Shown piece by piece: positions 8,248 through 17,074 of a stretch of DNA of 37,490 nt (positions within the stretch are counted from its first letter, which is position 1; every line of letters starts with the position of its first letter). Both the position numbers and the translations under genes were made by a program. The notes under the pieces were generated by a model. That model was not told the origin of the DNA and did not search any database. It saw only the letters and a program-made list of their open reading frames with translations. The DNA comes from Clostridia bacterium (GTDB lineage Bacteria > Bacillota > Clostridia > Oscillospirales > Acutalibacteraceae): the NCBI GenBank assembly GCA_017475765.1, contig JAFVEY010000030.1:1-37490 (forward strand), written 5' to 3'.

Positions 8248-9015
8248 ATGCTTAACATAATCCGATCAGATATTTACCGCATCAAAAAAGGCCCCGGCAT
8301 TTACATATTTGCAGTTGTTCTGATTTATATTGCTATTTCCTGCGCCGTCAGAAACAGCGGGTTTCAGCTCTTCTATATTCTGATTGCTGTGTCAATACCC
8401 TCCTATATTTTTATAGCCAAGGATATTTCGGGCGGCTCTGTCACAAATACACTATCCTCTGTGACATCAAGAAAGAAATATTTTTTCTCAAAGCTCCTAC
8501 TGACAGAAATTTTTGAATGTATATCTCTTATCATAGCCGATTGCATTATATGGATCGTCCGCTTGATCAACATGATTATAATCATCGCTCCTACAACAAC
8601 AGCCGTCAATGGATATGACATCAGCAGTATCGGAATGACTAATGCCCCCCTGTCAACGCTGCCGCTTATGATTATCCGGCATTTGGTAATTTTTATATTC
8701 ATCACCTCTTTACTGAATATCCTATCCTTTTTTGCAGATAAAATCTCAACATTTATAGCTGTTATAGTTGTGATAAATATTGTACAAAATGCCATATATG
8801 ACATAATCAAAGCACAGGATGAGTATTTGCCGCACGAAAACGATTATAAAAGCTTACTGATATACGAAATAAACCATATACTGGATACCGCCGCTGACGC
8901 TCCATTCGGCAATCCTGACACATTAAATGTATCAGCAGTATATCTGATGCTGTCGGCATCTGTCATATTGCTCGGATATATAATATTTGAAAGAGCTGAA
9001 ATCAGGAAGGTGTAA
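8248..9015 (+). CDS. ABC transporter permease, copy 1
   Basis: A 255-residue membrane protein with about six hydrophobic segments and no catalytic motif. The start at 8248 is chosen because GGAGGG lies about eight bases upstream and because the N-terminus (MLNIIRSDIYRIKKG) then aligns with the next gene (MLNIMKADIYRMIKY). The longer frame to 8191 lies inside the ATPase gene. The shared N-terminus, and shared TNTLSSVTSRKKYFFSKLLL / KNTISCVTNRKPYFLSKFIL blocks, show the two permeases are paralogues and probably form a heterodimer with the ATPase. Confidence 0.85.
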   Translation: MLNIIRSDIYRIKKGPGIYIFAVVLIYIAISCAVRNSGFQLFYILIAVSIPSYIFIAKDISGGSVTNTLSSVTSRKKYFFSKLLLTEIFECISLIIADCIIWIVRLINMIIIIAPTTTAVNGYDISSIGMTNAPLSTLPLMIIRHLVIFIFITSLLNILSFFADKISTFIAVIVVINIVQNAIYDIIKAQDEYLPHENDYKSLLIYEINHILDTAADAPFGNPDTLNVSAVYLMLSASVILLGYIIFERAEIRKV

Positions 9016-9017
9016 TT

Positions 9018-9710
9018 ATGCTTAATATTATGAAAGCTGATATTTACCGCATGATAAAGTACAAAACTATTTTTGCCTATCTGATACTGATTTTTATGGT
9101 GTACAGTATGGGAGAGTTTGCGTTTGCTTTTATACATAACAGTTCAGGCATACCGATCTCTCTTTTGAAAATGGGCTTTAATGGAAGGCTTTATTTCCCG
9201 TTTATATTAATAGTATATACATTGTATACGGAGGATTTCAAATATAAGACACTCAAAAATACCATTTCATGTGTAACAAACAGAAAACCGTATTTTTTAT
9301 CCAAATTCATTCTTTCCATTATCATTGCGGCTCTGAGTATTATTCTATGTGATTATTTAGCGTATAATGATTATTATCAGGATACCATAAAATACGGCAC
9401 GGAGCTTACTCATCCTGTTTCGGAAATTATTATCATCATTTGTCTCCATATCCCTATTATGACATTGGCTGCGTCATTTTTAACTCTTCTGGCAATCGCT
9501 TTAAGAAGAGATTATTTGTTTATACCTACGGCAATACTTCTCCCTATTCTCCCTTTTCCCATCATAGCTGTTCTTTACAATGCTTTTGATACAATCGTCA
9601 AATCTCCATATTCACCTGAAGCATTTTCTGTATCTGCATTCTGTACCCTATTGACAGCCGCCGGAGCAGCAGCCGGATATTATTTATTCAAAAGCATTGA
9701 TTTCAAGTGA
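9018..9710 (+). CDS. ABC transporter permease, copy 2
   Basis: A 230-residue membrane protein with about six hydrophobic segments, paralogous to the preceding gene. It begins two bases after the previous stop with GGAAGGTG just upstream. It shares the amphipathic N-terminal helix and the short basic motif after the second membrane segment with copy 1. It lacks the large extracellular loop of BceB-type permeases, so the complex resembles BcrB/LanE-LanG-type two-permease exporters. That class assignment is from size and gene order, not from a diagnostic motif. Confidence 0.82.
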   Translation: MLNIMKADIYRMIKYKTIFAYLILIFMVYSMGEFAFAFIHNSSGIPISLLKMGFNGRLYFPFILIVYTLYTEDFKYKTLKNTISCVTNRKPYFLSKFILSIIIAALSIILCDYLAYNDYYQDTIKYGTELTHPVSEIIIIICLHIPIMTLAASFLTLLAIALRRDYLFIPTAILLPILPFPIIAVLYNAFDTIVKSPYSPEAFSVSAFCTLLTAAGAAAGYYLFKSIDFK

Positions 9711-9726
9711 CAGGAGGAATCAAACA

Positions 9727-10635
9727 TTGCAGCAGCTAATTATATTGATGATCATACTTGCAGCGGCTGCCGTCTTTTTGCTGTTTCTTCTGCTGATGAC
9801 TCAGGCAGAGCTTCTGAGTATTGTCAGGCAGCTCAAGAAAATCAAAAGAGAAAATACCAATGCACTTATCCGCCGTGAGGGCTTTTCTGTCGGCACGAAA
9901 ATGCTGATACACGAAATAAATGCTTTAGTAAAGGAACTTCAGTATAACAGAATCTATTACAAAAGAAAAAAACATGACCTTGAACAAATGATGACGAATA
10001 TTTCACATGACCTGCGCACTCCCCTCACTTCCGCTCTCGGCTATATCAATATCATTAAAAATTCCGGACTTTCGGAAGAGGAGAAAAACAGGGAAATTGA
10101 AATTATCGAGCAAAGACTTCTCCGGCTTGAAGAGCTGATCAATTCCTTTTTTGAATTTTCAAAGATCATTTCCAGCGACAAAATGCCTGAAAAGGAAGAG
10201 GTTAATCTTGTGGCGATTCTGGAAGAAACCGCAGCGCATTATTTTGATGATTACAGCAGTCAGGGACGGGATATTGTGCTTTCCTGCGACAAATCAAAGA
10301 TTATTCTTTATTCAAACAAAAATATGCTGATGAGAATATTCGACAATCTGATCAACAATGCCCTGAAGCATGGCTGCGGCAGACTTGATATCTCTGCCAA
10401 CAGCACCGGCGATACGGTTATATGCTTCAGAAATGATCTTTTTGACTCTGAGGTCAACACCGAAAAGATTTTTGATGAATTCTATACAACGGATATTTCA
10501 AGAACCAAGGGCAATACCGGTCTCGGACTGGCAATTGTAAAACAGTTTACAGAAATACTCGGAGGAAAAATAAGCGCTCAATATGAAAACAATGTTTTCA
10601 GCATCACCATTTTATTCAGGGACAAGATCGTATGA
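9727..10635 (+). CDS. Intramembrane-type sensor histidine kinase
   Basis: A 302-residue kinase with one or at most two N-terminal membrane segments (about 3-25) and no extracellular sensor domain. HisKA carries H94 (MTNISHDLRTPL). The HATPase domain has the N box (IFDNLINNALKHG) and G box (TKGNTGLGLAIV). I use TTG 9727 because AGGAGG ends nine bases before it; the in-frame TTG at 9697 lies within the preceding gene and has no such site. Kinases without a sensor loop usually take their signal from the partner transporter. It pairs with the regulator at 6560, with the transporter genes between them. Confidence 0.9.
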   Translation: MQQLIILMIILAAAAVFLLFLLLMTQAELLSIVRQLKKIKRENTNALIRREGFSVGTKMLIHEINALVKELQYNRIYYKRKKHDLEQMMTNISHDLRTPLTSALGYINIIKNSGLSEEEKNREIEIIEQRLLRLEELINSFFEFSKIISSDKMPEKEEVNLVAILEETAAHYFDDYSSQGRDIVLSCDKSKIILYSNKNMLMRIFDNLINNALKHGCGRLDISANSTGDTVICFRNDLFDSEVNTEKIFDEFYTTDISRTKGNTGLGLAIVKQFTEILGGKISAQYENNVFSITILFRDKIV

Positions 10636-10690
10636 CAAAACAGGATATTATTTTCATTCCGACTGCGGTTTTTCTTGATTACTCATCTGC

Positions 10691-11389
10691 TCATGTCTCC
10701 CCCTTTTGCTCATAGCGCTTTTTTAATGCGGAAAGAGCCTTTTTTTCTATTCTCGAAACATACGAGCGGGATATCTGCAGCAAAGCCGCAACCTCACGCT
10801 GGGTCAGGGGATCGGAGCCGTCAAGACCGTATCTCAGACGGATAATCAGCTGCTCTCTTGGAGAAAGGCTCTCTTTGATATATTTGGCAAGGTTTTCGGT
10901 CTTTATTTTTGTATCGAGATCGTCAACTATGGTGTCCTCCACAGACATGATATCCATCAGCGTCAGGGCATTGCCGTCGCTGTCGGAATCAATTTCTTCA
11001 TTGATGGAAATATCCTTTGCTGTTTTCTTAATGCTCCTGAAATACATCAATATCTCATTATCAATACATCTCGAAGCATAGCTGGAAAGCCGGATGCTTT
11101 TGTCCGGCTTAAAGGTCTTGATCGCCTTGATAAGACCGATCGTTCCGATGGAAACAAGATCATCGGGGTCTGCACCCGTTGCATAATATTTTTTTACGAT
11201 ATGCGCCACAAGGCGAAGATTGTGTTCGATGAGTCTGTCCCCTGCCGCAATATCTCCGTTATGGTATTTTTCAAGACATTTTCTTTCTTCCTCTTCGGAC
11301 AGCGGCTTCGGGAACTGTCCGGAGCTTGTGACATGAAGGATAAACAAAAAAGAAATTCTTCCAATAATATCGGATAATAAATCAAACAT
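10691..11389 (-). CDS. sigK: Sporulation sigma factor SigK
   Basis: A 232-residue sigma-70 family factor. The N-terminal hydrophobic segment of about 20 residues (MFDLLSDIIGRISFLFILHV) resembles the SigK pro-sequence and is followed by QFPKPLSEEEE. Region 2 reads IEHNLRLVAHIVKKYY, then DDLVSIGTIGLIKAIKTF. Region 4 reads LTQREVAALLQISRSYVSRI. SigK directs late mother-cell transcription, including coat and spore maturation genes, and is activated by removal of the pro-sequence. Start 11389 is supported by GAGGTGGT upstream; the longer frame to 11431 is not. The gene is continuous, so no skin-type element interrupts it. It implies the organism is, or descends from, a spore former. Confidence 0.9.
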   Translation of the reverse strand: MFDLLSDIIGRISFLFILHVTSSGQFPKPLSEEEERKCLEKYHNGDIAAGDRLIEHNLRLVAHIVKKYYATGADPDDLVSIGTIGLIKAIKTFKPDKSIRLSSYASRCIDNEILMYFRSIKKTAKDISINEEIDSDSDGNALTLMDIMSVEDTIVDDLDTKIKTENLAKYIKESLSPREQLIIRLRYGLDGSDPLTQREVAALLQISRSYVSRIEKKALSALKKRYEQKGET

Positions 11390-11476
11390 TTCAGACCACC
11401 TCTGCCATATTTTTATGCCGCAAAAGGACAAAAAAGAAAAAAAGTCAAAAATTTTTTAGTTTTTTTAAAAAAACGC

Positions 11477-11505
11477 TTGACATTTCCCTGTTTATGTTTT
11501 ATAAT
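11477..11505 (+). promoter_or_regulatory. Consensus promoter of tRNA-Gly
   Basis: TTGACA (11477-11482), 17 bases, TATAAT (11500-11505): a perfect vegetative promoter about 50 bases before the tRNA. Confidence 0.93.
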
Positions 11506-11555
11506 AACTACTGTCGCTGAGAGAAAAGCAAAACAGCCAAACAGAAAATTAGTAT

Positions 11556-11631
11556 GCGGATGTAGCTCATCTGGTAGAGCGCAACCTTGCCAAGGTTGAG
11601 GTAGCGGGTTCGAGCCCCGTCATCCGCTCCA
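11556..11631 (+). tRNA. tRNA-Gly (anticodon GCC)
   Basis: A 76-base tRNA with encoded CCA. Acceptor arms GCGGATG and CATCCGC pair perfectly. The D arm is GCTC...GAGC, the anticodon stem CAACC/GGTTG with loop TTGCCAA (anticodon at 11589-11591), and the T arm GCGGG-TTCGAGC-CCCGT has one G-T wobble. It is a single-tRNA unit with its own promoter and terminator. Confidence 0.96.
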
Positions 11632-11638
11632 GTACGTG

Positions 11639-11687
11639 ACCGCACGGGACGATTCGCATAGTCGTTTCCGTGCGGTTGTTCGTTTTT
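11639..11687 (+). terminator. Terminator of tRNA-Gly
   Basis: Long GC-rich hairpin (ACCGCACGG arm with CCGTGCGGT, plus inner GACGA/TCGT pairing) followed by TTGTTCGTTTTT. Confidence 0.88.
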
Positions 11688-11785
11688 CGAGGGTTCAAAT
11701 TCATCGCCACGCTCTGAGTGATATCTTTTTTGCTGCCTGTTGACAAAAATACCCCTCACTAAATTGGTGGGATATCATTCTTTTT

Positions 11786-11842
11786 CATTAAAATTCTCCC
11801 CCTGTACCGTTATGTGTTTTGATGCACAAACGGCGCAGGGGG
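11786..11842 (-). terminator. Probable terminator of the two-gene membrane-protein operon
   Basis: On the reverse strand CCCCCTG (11842-11836) pairs with CAGGGGG (11804-11798), with an inner CCGTT/AACGG pairing and TGTG contact. It is followed by AGAATTTTAATG. The U run is short, so efficiency is uncertain. Confidence 0.5.
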
Positions 11843-11873
11843 ATTAATATGTACAGAAAACCTATACCAATCT

Positions 11874-12284
11874 CTAATTATCGTTTTCTTCTTCTGTCTC
11901 ATCCAGTTTCATACGAAACCAGGCAATTCTTTTTCTCGCATATTTTCGTGTGGGAATCATGGTCAGCAGTATGATGGGTATGCCGACTGCCAGCGCAAAG
12001 GCACAGTAGATCAGAAAATCCTGAATGCTTTCAAAACCGCTGATCATAAACTGCGACAAAAGCACTCCTCCGAAAAACAGGATGATGAAATACAGCGGTG
12101 ACATATCACGCTGCGCACTTTTTAATTCTCTTTCATAGAATTCAGCCGGTTTCATCAAAGGCTTGCCTCGATTCTGACGTCTTTTATTAATGCGTTCCAA
12201 TCTGTTTTTGCTGTATTTTTCTAAGCTGAGAAAGTAGCTGTCGTTGACATAAATATCCTCCATAGCGGCGACAGGATCAGACAT
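11874..12284 (-). CDS. Small membrane protein with two membrane segments, unknown family
   Basis: A 136-residue protein. A highly charged N-terminal half (KNRLERINKRRQNRGK) precedes two adjacent hydrophobic segments (about 63-82 and 90-112) and a basic then acidic tail, so both termini are probably cytoplasmic. I do not recognise the family. The start codon lies one base after the stop of the upstream gene and has no clear ribosome binding site, so it is probably translationally coupled. It shares the promoter at 13038-13066 and thus the PadR-like operators. Confidence 0.7.
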   Translation of the reverse strand: MSDPVAAMEDIYVNDSYFLSLEKYSKNRLERINKRRQNRGKPLMKPAEFYERELKSAQRDMSPLYFIILFFGGVLLSQFMISGFESIQDFLIYCAFALAVGIPIILLTMIPTRKYARKRIAWFRMKLDETEEENDN

Positions 12285-12285
12285 A

Positions 12286-12966
12286 TTATTTTTTTAATCT
12301 GCGGGAAATAACGGTACAAATCACCGTCAGCATCAATGAGAAAATCTGAATTGTCCACAAAGGAATATCGAAAGATAATACCGAATCGGGTGAAATGTTG
12401 TCAAGCAATAACATACCGCCGACAAATAACACCAAAACGATCAATATTGCAAAAAGCCTCGCACCAACTGCCCAGCGTATCGAAAGTTTTTTCTTTTTGA
12501 AAAATATATGCTTTAGTACTATACTTATCAGAAAATTCAGCAAAAAACCCAATAACAGACCACCTACAAAATCAATCAGACTGCCAACACCTTCATGGTA
12601 CTGAAAATAATTCAATTCCGGATTTTTTTGCAAATATCCAAAAAACGGTATTGTATTCAATAAAGAAAATATAAACAAGATATAAACAGCAGGTTTGATA
12701 TATTCAAACAGAGCAATAAAATGCTCCTTAAAACCAAATCCGGAGCAGATTTCACGGCAAAAGCGATCTATATTTTTGCCTGTGATCTTTTCCACAGGTT
12801 TTTTTTCATTCTGTGCTGATAAAAAACTGTCGATTAAGCTGCTCAAAAGTTCTTCCTGTGATAATGTGTCAATCCCTGTGGCATTAACATAGGCTTCAAT
12901 TTTTTCAAAAGCATTGATGTATTCTTCATTCAGCTTGCTTTTATGCATCGAATAACTGTTTTTCAT
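12286..12966 (-). CDS. DUF1048/DUF1700-like membrane protein
   Basis: A 226-residue protein. A helical cytoplasmic domain (about 1-75; LNEEYINAFEKIEAYV, then KITGKNIDRFCREI) resembles the N-terminal domain of DUF1048/DUF1700/DUF1129-type proteins. It is followed by four membrane segments (about 90-112, 128-150, 165-187, 198-218). Family members are usually found beside a PadR-family regulator gene; here no PadR gene is in the window, but PadR-like operators cover the promoter. The ribosome binding site AGAGGGG precedes ATG 12966. A role in envelope stress or membrane control is a guess. Confidence 0.72.
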   Translation of the reverse strand: MKNSYSMHKSKLNEEYINAFEKIEAYVNATGIDTLSQEELLSSLIDSFLSAQNEKKPVEKITGKNIDRFCREICSGFGFKEHFIALFEYIKPAVYILFIFSLLNTIPFFGYLQKNPELNYFQYHEGVGSLIDFVGGLLLGFLLNFLISIVLKHIFFKKKKLSIRWAVGARLFAILIVLVLFVGGMLLLDNISPDSVLSFDIPLWTIQIFSLMLTVICTVISRRLKK

Positions 12967-13007
12967 TGTTCTTTCCCCTCTTTATTTTCAAGAATATTTT
13001 CAGGCAT

Positions 13008-13070
13008 CTACTTTGTATTACAATGTAGCTTATCAAAATAATAGCACATCTACTTTGTGTTGTCAAGTAG
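13008..13070 (-). promoter_or_regulatory. Promoter with two PadR-like operator palindromes
   Basis: On the reverse strand a vegetative promoter is clear: TTGACA (13066-13061), 17 bases, TATTAT (13043-13038). Two 21-base palindromes flank it, at 13008-13028 (arms CTACTTTGTA and TACAATGTAG) and 13050-13070 (arms CTACTTTGTG and TGTCAAGTAG). Their centres are 42 bases apart, about four helical turns. The upstream one contains the -35 and the other begins near the predicted transcription start, so binding should repress. The TACTTTGTA-N-TACAAAGTA layout is typical of PadR-family sites. The regulator itself is not encoded in the window. Confidence 0.72.
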
Positions 13071-13356
13071 CTGTGCTGAATTTTCGCCGAAAACATGATC
13101 CCTTGCCAAATGGGCATACTATTATATGATATATAACAGCCTGTCAAAGAAAAATGAAATATTACAAAAAAACAGGATGAATATTGCAATTGCAGACAAT
13201 TTATTATATAATATAGTAGCTGTTCGGATTTTTTTCTCCTTTATGCCGCAAAATTTACATATTTGAAAGAAAATGTATTTTTATCTTTATTTTTTGCGGT
13301 TTAAAGAATATAATATTATGTGTAATTCTATTTAACTATGATTGGGAGTGCTTTTA

Positions 13357-14739
13357 GTGATTGAAAACTATGAACATCTGCTTGATAACATAAAAAGAAT
13401 ACATTTTGTTGGTATAGGCGGTTCGGGTATGTGTCCCCTTGCTGAAATCCTTCATCACGAGGGTTATGAAATTACAGGCTCGGATACCGCAGAATCCGAT
13501 ACCCTCGAAAGAATACGCTCCTACGGCATTCCTGTGACAATGGGACATTTTGCCGAAACCGTTATCGGTGCTGACCTCGTTGTCTATACGGCTGCAGTCA
13601 AATCCGATAATCCTGAGCTTGTTTCCGCAAAGGAGCATCATATCCCCGCTGTTGAGCGCTGTATCATGCTCGGAGCAGTCGTTGACAAATATAAGGACTC
13701 TGTTGCTGTCTGCGGCACTCACGGCAAGACAACAACTACTTCTATGATAACTCAGATATTTACAATGGCGGATTTCGATCCGACTGCTGTCATCGGCGCA
13801 AAGCTGCCATTTATCGGCGGAAACAGCCGTGTCGGAAAATCCGATATCATCGTTTGTGAAGCCTGCGAATATGTTGATTCCTTCCTGCATATCTACCCTG
13901 CTGTTACGGTAATACTGAATGTAGACGAGGATCATCTGGACTATTTCGGAACGCTTGACAGAATCAAGGAATCCTTTACCAAATTTGCCGGTCAGACATC
14001 AGATATCCTTGTTGTCAATGGTGATGATGAAAACACCATGTTCTGCATTGACGGCATGGCAGAAAAAGGCAAAAGAATCGTCACCTTTGGTTTCGGCGAG
14101 GGAAATGATTTCAGAGCCGAAATAACCGGCGAATCGTCTGTCTGTGACAGCTTTGACATTATCCGCAGCGGACAGCGCATTGCTTCCGTCAAGCTGGCTG
14201 TACCCGGAACATTCAATGTTATGAATGCCCTTGCTGCCGCAGCAGCAACCATTACAATGGGTGTTTCTCCCGAAGCAGCTGCCGAAGCTCTCGGCGCATT
14301 CAGAGGCGCTCACAGAAGATTTGAAATTCTCGGAAATCCAGGCGGTATCACCGTTGCTGATGATTTTGCCCATCACCCGACAGAACTGAGAGCAACTCTT
14401 ACAACTGCCATGAGCATGGGATATCAGAATGTATGGGCAGTTTTTCAGCCTCACACCTTCTCACGAACCTATACATTCCTGAGCGAATTTGCCGAGGTGC
14501 TTTCCATCCCCGATCATTGTATACTTTCCGAAATCCTTCCTGTCAGAGAAACTAATATATACAATATTTACTCAAAGGATCTTGCTGAAAAAATTGACGG
14601 CTGCGTATGGTTTGAAACCTTTGATGAAATAGCTGACTATGTCACGCAAAAAGCACAGCCGGGCGATCTGATCATCACAATCGGCGGCGGCAATGTCTAT
14701 ATGTGTGCTCACAAAATACTTGACCGTCTTAATCCCTGA
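13357..14739 (+). CDS. murC: UDP-N-acetylmuramate--L-alanine ligase
   Basis: A 460-residue cytoplasmic Mur ligase that adds L-alanine to UDP-MurNAc, the first peptide-adding step of peptidoglycan synthesis. The N-terminal domain has the Rossmann-like FVGIGGSGMCPLAEIL. The P-loop is CGTHGKTTTT. The central domain has NVDEDHLDYFGT, and the C-terminal domain has DDFAHHPTELRAT and FQPHTFSRT. GTG 13357 is chosen because GGGAGTG lies six bases upstream; an in-frame TTG at 13342 is less likely. A TATAAT at 13309-13314 is a plausible -10. The polyamine genes begin 52 bases downstream on the same strand without an evident terminator. Confidence 0.96.
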   Translation: MIENYEHLLDNIKRIHFVGIGGSGMCPLAEILHHEGYEITGSDTAESDTLERIRSYGIPVTMGHFAETVIGADLVVYTAAVKSDNPELVSAKEHHIPAVERCIMLGAVVDKYKDSVAVCGTHGKTTTTSMITQIFTMADFDPTAVIGAKLPFIGGNSRVGKSDIIVCEACEYVDSFLHIYPAVTVILNVDEDHLDYFGTLDRIKESFTKFAGQTSDILVVNGDDENTMFCIDGMAEKGKRIVTFGFGEGNDFRAEITGESSVCDSFDIIRSGQRIASVKLAVPGTFNVMNALAAAAATITMGVSPEAAAEALGAFRGAHRRFEILGNPGGITVADDFAHHPTELRATLTTAMSMGYQNVWAVFQPHTFSRTYTFLSEFAEVLSIPDHCILSEILPVRETNIYNIYSKDLAEKIDGCVWFETFDEIADYVTQKAQPGDLIITIGGGNVYMCAHKILDRLNP

Positions 14740-14791
14740 CATCGGAATATGACAAATATCTGAAGAAAATAAAAGAAGGTGTGATCCTGAA

Positions 14792-15607
14792 TTGGACAAA
14801 AGACTCAAGCTGTACGGCTTTAATAATTTGACAAAAACCCTGAGTTTTAATATCTATGATGTCTGTTATGCAAAAACAGAACGTGAGCAAAAGGACTATA
14901 TCGCATATATTGATGAACAGTATAATTCCGAACGTCTGACAAATATTCTTTGTACGGTAACGGAAATGATCGGCGCTTCTGTGCTGAATATATCAAAGCA
15001 GGATTATGACCCCCAGGGGGCAAGCGTTACACTTCTTATTTCGGAAAAGGGACTTCCCGAAAAAATTGATCCGTCCTGCAACTGCGGACAATGCGTTATC
15101 AACCGTTCCAAGGAATCCATTGCTGCACATCTCGACAAAAGTCATGTTACGGTGCATACCTATCCTGAATATCATCCCGATAATGCGATCGCTACCTTCA
15201 GGGTCGATATTGATGTTTCCACCTGCGGAACGATCTCCCCACTCAACACGCTCGATCTGCTGATCGACAGCTTTGATTCCGATATCATCACCATTGATTA
15301 CAGAGTCAGGGGGTTTACAAGAGATACAAGCGGTCATAAACTCTTTATCGACCACAAAATAACCTCTATTCAGGACTATATCAAGGATGAAACTCTCAAA
15401 AGATATGATACCGTTGATATCAATGTCTATCAGGCTAATATCTTCCACACCCAGATGCTGATAAAAGAGCTAGAGCTCCAGAATTATCTTTTCAAGACCG
15501 ACGTTTATGAGATACCGCCAAAGGAAAGACTTGCCATTTCAAACAGTCTGAGACGGGAAATGATCGAAATATTCAGCGGATCTAATGTATATAATAACGA
15601 GGACTAA
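14792..15607 (+). CDS. speD: S-adenosylmethionine decarboxylase, SpeD (pyruvoyl type)
   Basis: A 271-residue proenzyme of the larger bacterial (E. coli-like) AdoMetDC class. It decarboxylates AdoMet to give the aminopropyl donor. Self-cleavage is expected before S117 in [12 protein letters not shown], making the pyruvoyl group. H118 and the proton-donor C145 ([11 protein letters not shown]) are present. It starts with TTG 14792 behind AAGAAGGTG. It is the first of four closely spaced polyamine genes, and its stop lies four bases before the speA start. Its presence indicates an aminopropyltransferase route to spermidine. Confidence 0.94.
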   Translation: MDKRLKLYGFNNLTKTLSFNIYDVCYAKTEREQKDYIAYIDEQYNSERLTNILCTVTEMIGASVLNISKQDYDPQGASVTLLISEKGLPEKIDPSCNCGQCVINRSKESIAAHLDKSHVTVHTYPEYHPDNAIATFRVDIDVSTCGTISPLNTLDLLIDSFDSDIITIDYRVRGFTRDTSGHKLFIDHKITSIQDYIKDETLKRYDTVDINVYQANIFHTQMLIKELELQNYLFKTDVYEIPPKERLAISNSLRREMIEIFSGSNVYNNED

Positions 15608-15611
15608 ATCA

Positions 15612-17060
15612 ATGAAGCTACCCCAGGATCGTGCGCCTGTGTTTGAGGCGTTAAACGAATACAGAGAAAACAGGATTGTTTCTTTTGATGTTCCCGGACA
15701 TAAGCAGGGAAAGGGAAATCCTGAGCTGACGGAATTTTTGGGCAGGCAGTGCATGAGCGTTGATGTCAATTCAATGAAACCGCTTGATAACCTTGTTCAC
15801 CCCGTCAGCGTAATCAAAGAAGCAGAAGAACTGATGGCTGACGCATTCGGCGCCGCTCATGCTTTTTTTATGGTCAACGGTACGTCAAGCGCCGTGCAGG
15901 CTATGGTAATGAGCGTCTGCAAGCGTGGAGATAAAATTATCATGCCGAGAAATGTTCACCGCAGCAGCATAAATGCGCTGATTGTGTGCGGGGCGGTTCC
16001 CGTTTATGTCAATCCGGGAGTCAATAAGCAGCTCGGCATACCTTTGGGAATGTCTGTTGACTCCATCAGAAAGGCTATTGCCCAAAATCCCGATGCAAAG
16101 GCTATCATCGTCAATAACCCTACATATTACGGAGTATGCTCCAATCTGCGTGAGATAGTAAAGATCGCCCATAGTGCAGGGATGAAAGTACTTGTTGACG
16201 AGGCACACGGTACTCATTTTTATTTCGGAGATTATATGCCGCTATCTGCCATGAGTGTCGGTGCCGATATGGCTGCGGTCAGTATGCACAAGACCGGCGG
16301 ATCTCTTACCCAAAGCTCGGCGCTGCTTCTGGGACCTGATATCAATGAGGGTTATGTGCGGCAGATCATCAACCTGACTCAGACAACAAGCGCTTCCTAT
16401 CTGCTTTTGTCATCTCTCGATATTTCAAGAAAAAATCTTGCCCTCAACGGCAGACAGATTTTTGAAAAAGTAACCTCTCTCGCCTCTTATGGAATAAGGG
16501 AAATCAATAAGCTCGGCGGACTTTACGCCTTTTCAAGAGAACTGATCAACGGCGATGATATTTTTGACTTTGATCCGACAAAAATATCTGTCCATACAAG
16601 AGATATCGGTCTTGCCGGAATAGAGGTCTATGATATTCTCCGTGACCGCTATGATATACAAATAGAATTCGGCGACATCGGAAACATCCTTGCCATTGTT
16701 TCCGTCGGTGACCGGATCCTTAATATTGAACGGCTTATTTCCGCACTTTATGAAATAAAGCGTCTTTATACAAAAAATCCTGCCGGTATGCTCGATCACG
16801 AATATATAGAGCCTCATGTGATATATTCTCCGCAGGAAGCGTTTTATGCAGACAAAATACAGCTTCCGCTGGATGAAACCGTCAATAAGGTATGTGCGGA
16901 ATTTGTCATGTGCTATCCTCCCGGCATACCGATACTTGCACCCGGCGAACTTGTCACAAAGGAGGCTCTTGAATATATCAAATATGCCAAAATCAAGGGC
17001 TGTAACCTGACGGGTGCCGAGGATATGAATACCGACAGGATCAATGTAATGACTGAATAG
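15612..17060 (+). CDS. speA: Arginine decarboxylase-type PLP enzyme (SpeA, aspartate aminotransferase fold)
   Basis: A 482-residue Orn/Lys/Arg decarboxylase of the B. subtilis SpeA type. SFDVPGHKQGKGN opens the PLP domain, with FMVNGTSSAVQAM, DEAHG (196-200) and Schiff-base K227 in SMHKTGG; the C-terminal domain has MCYPPGIPILAPGE. Family knowledge favours arginine to agmatine, but lysine or ornithine cannot be excluded by eye. Start 15612 (MKLPQDR) follows GAGGAC; the frame back to 15585 overlaps speD. No agmatinase or agmatine deiminase gene lies in the window, so how agmatine would be processed is open. Confidence 0.9.
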   Translation: MKLPQDRAPVFEALNEYRENRIVSFDVPGHKQGKGNPELTEFLGRQCMSVDVNSMKPLDNLVHPVSVIKEAEELMADAFGAAHAFFMVNGTSSAVQAMVMSVCKRGDKIIMPRNVHRSSINALIVCGAVPVYVNPGVNKQLGIPLGMSVDSIRKAIAQNPDAKAIIVNNPTYYGVCSNLREIVKIAHSAGMKVLVDEAHGTHFYFGDYMPLSAMSVGADMAAVSMHKTGGSLTQSSALLLGPDINEGYVRQIINLTQTTSASYLLLSSLDISRKNLALNGRQIFEKVTSLASYGIREINKLGGLYAFSRELINGDDIFDFDPTKISVHTRDIGLAGIEVYDILRDRYDIQIEFGDIGNILAIVSVGDRILNIERLISALYEIKRLYTKNPAGMLDHEYIEPHVIYSPQEAFYADKIQLPLDETVNKVCAEFVMCYPPGIPILAPGELVTKEALEYIKYAKIKGCNLTGAEDMNTDRINVMTE

Positions 17061-17074
17061 TTTGGAGGTAGGTT

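Noticed and set aside
7335-9710. A bacteriocin or lantibiotic biosynthesis cluster around the ABC transporter
   Set aside because: No precursor peptide, modification enzyme or protease gene is present; only the resistance-type transporter and its two-component system.
11508-11759. Reverse-strand 83-residue frame
   Set aside because: It runs across the tRNA-Gly gene and its promoter and terminator; it is not a gene.
13231-13300. Inverted CCGCAAAA...TTTTGCGG repeat upstream of murC as an operator
   Set aside because: The arms are about 45 bases apart in very AT-rich DNA and do not overlap a clear -35; too weak to call.
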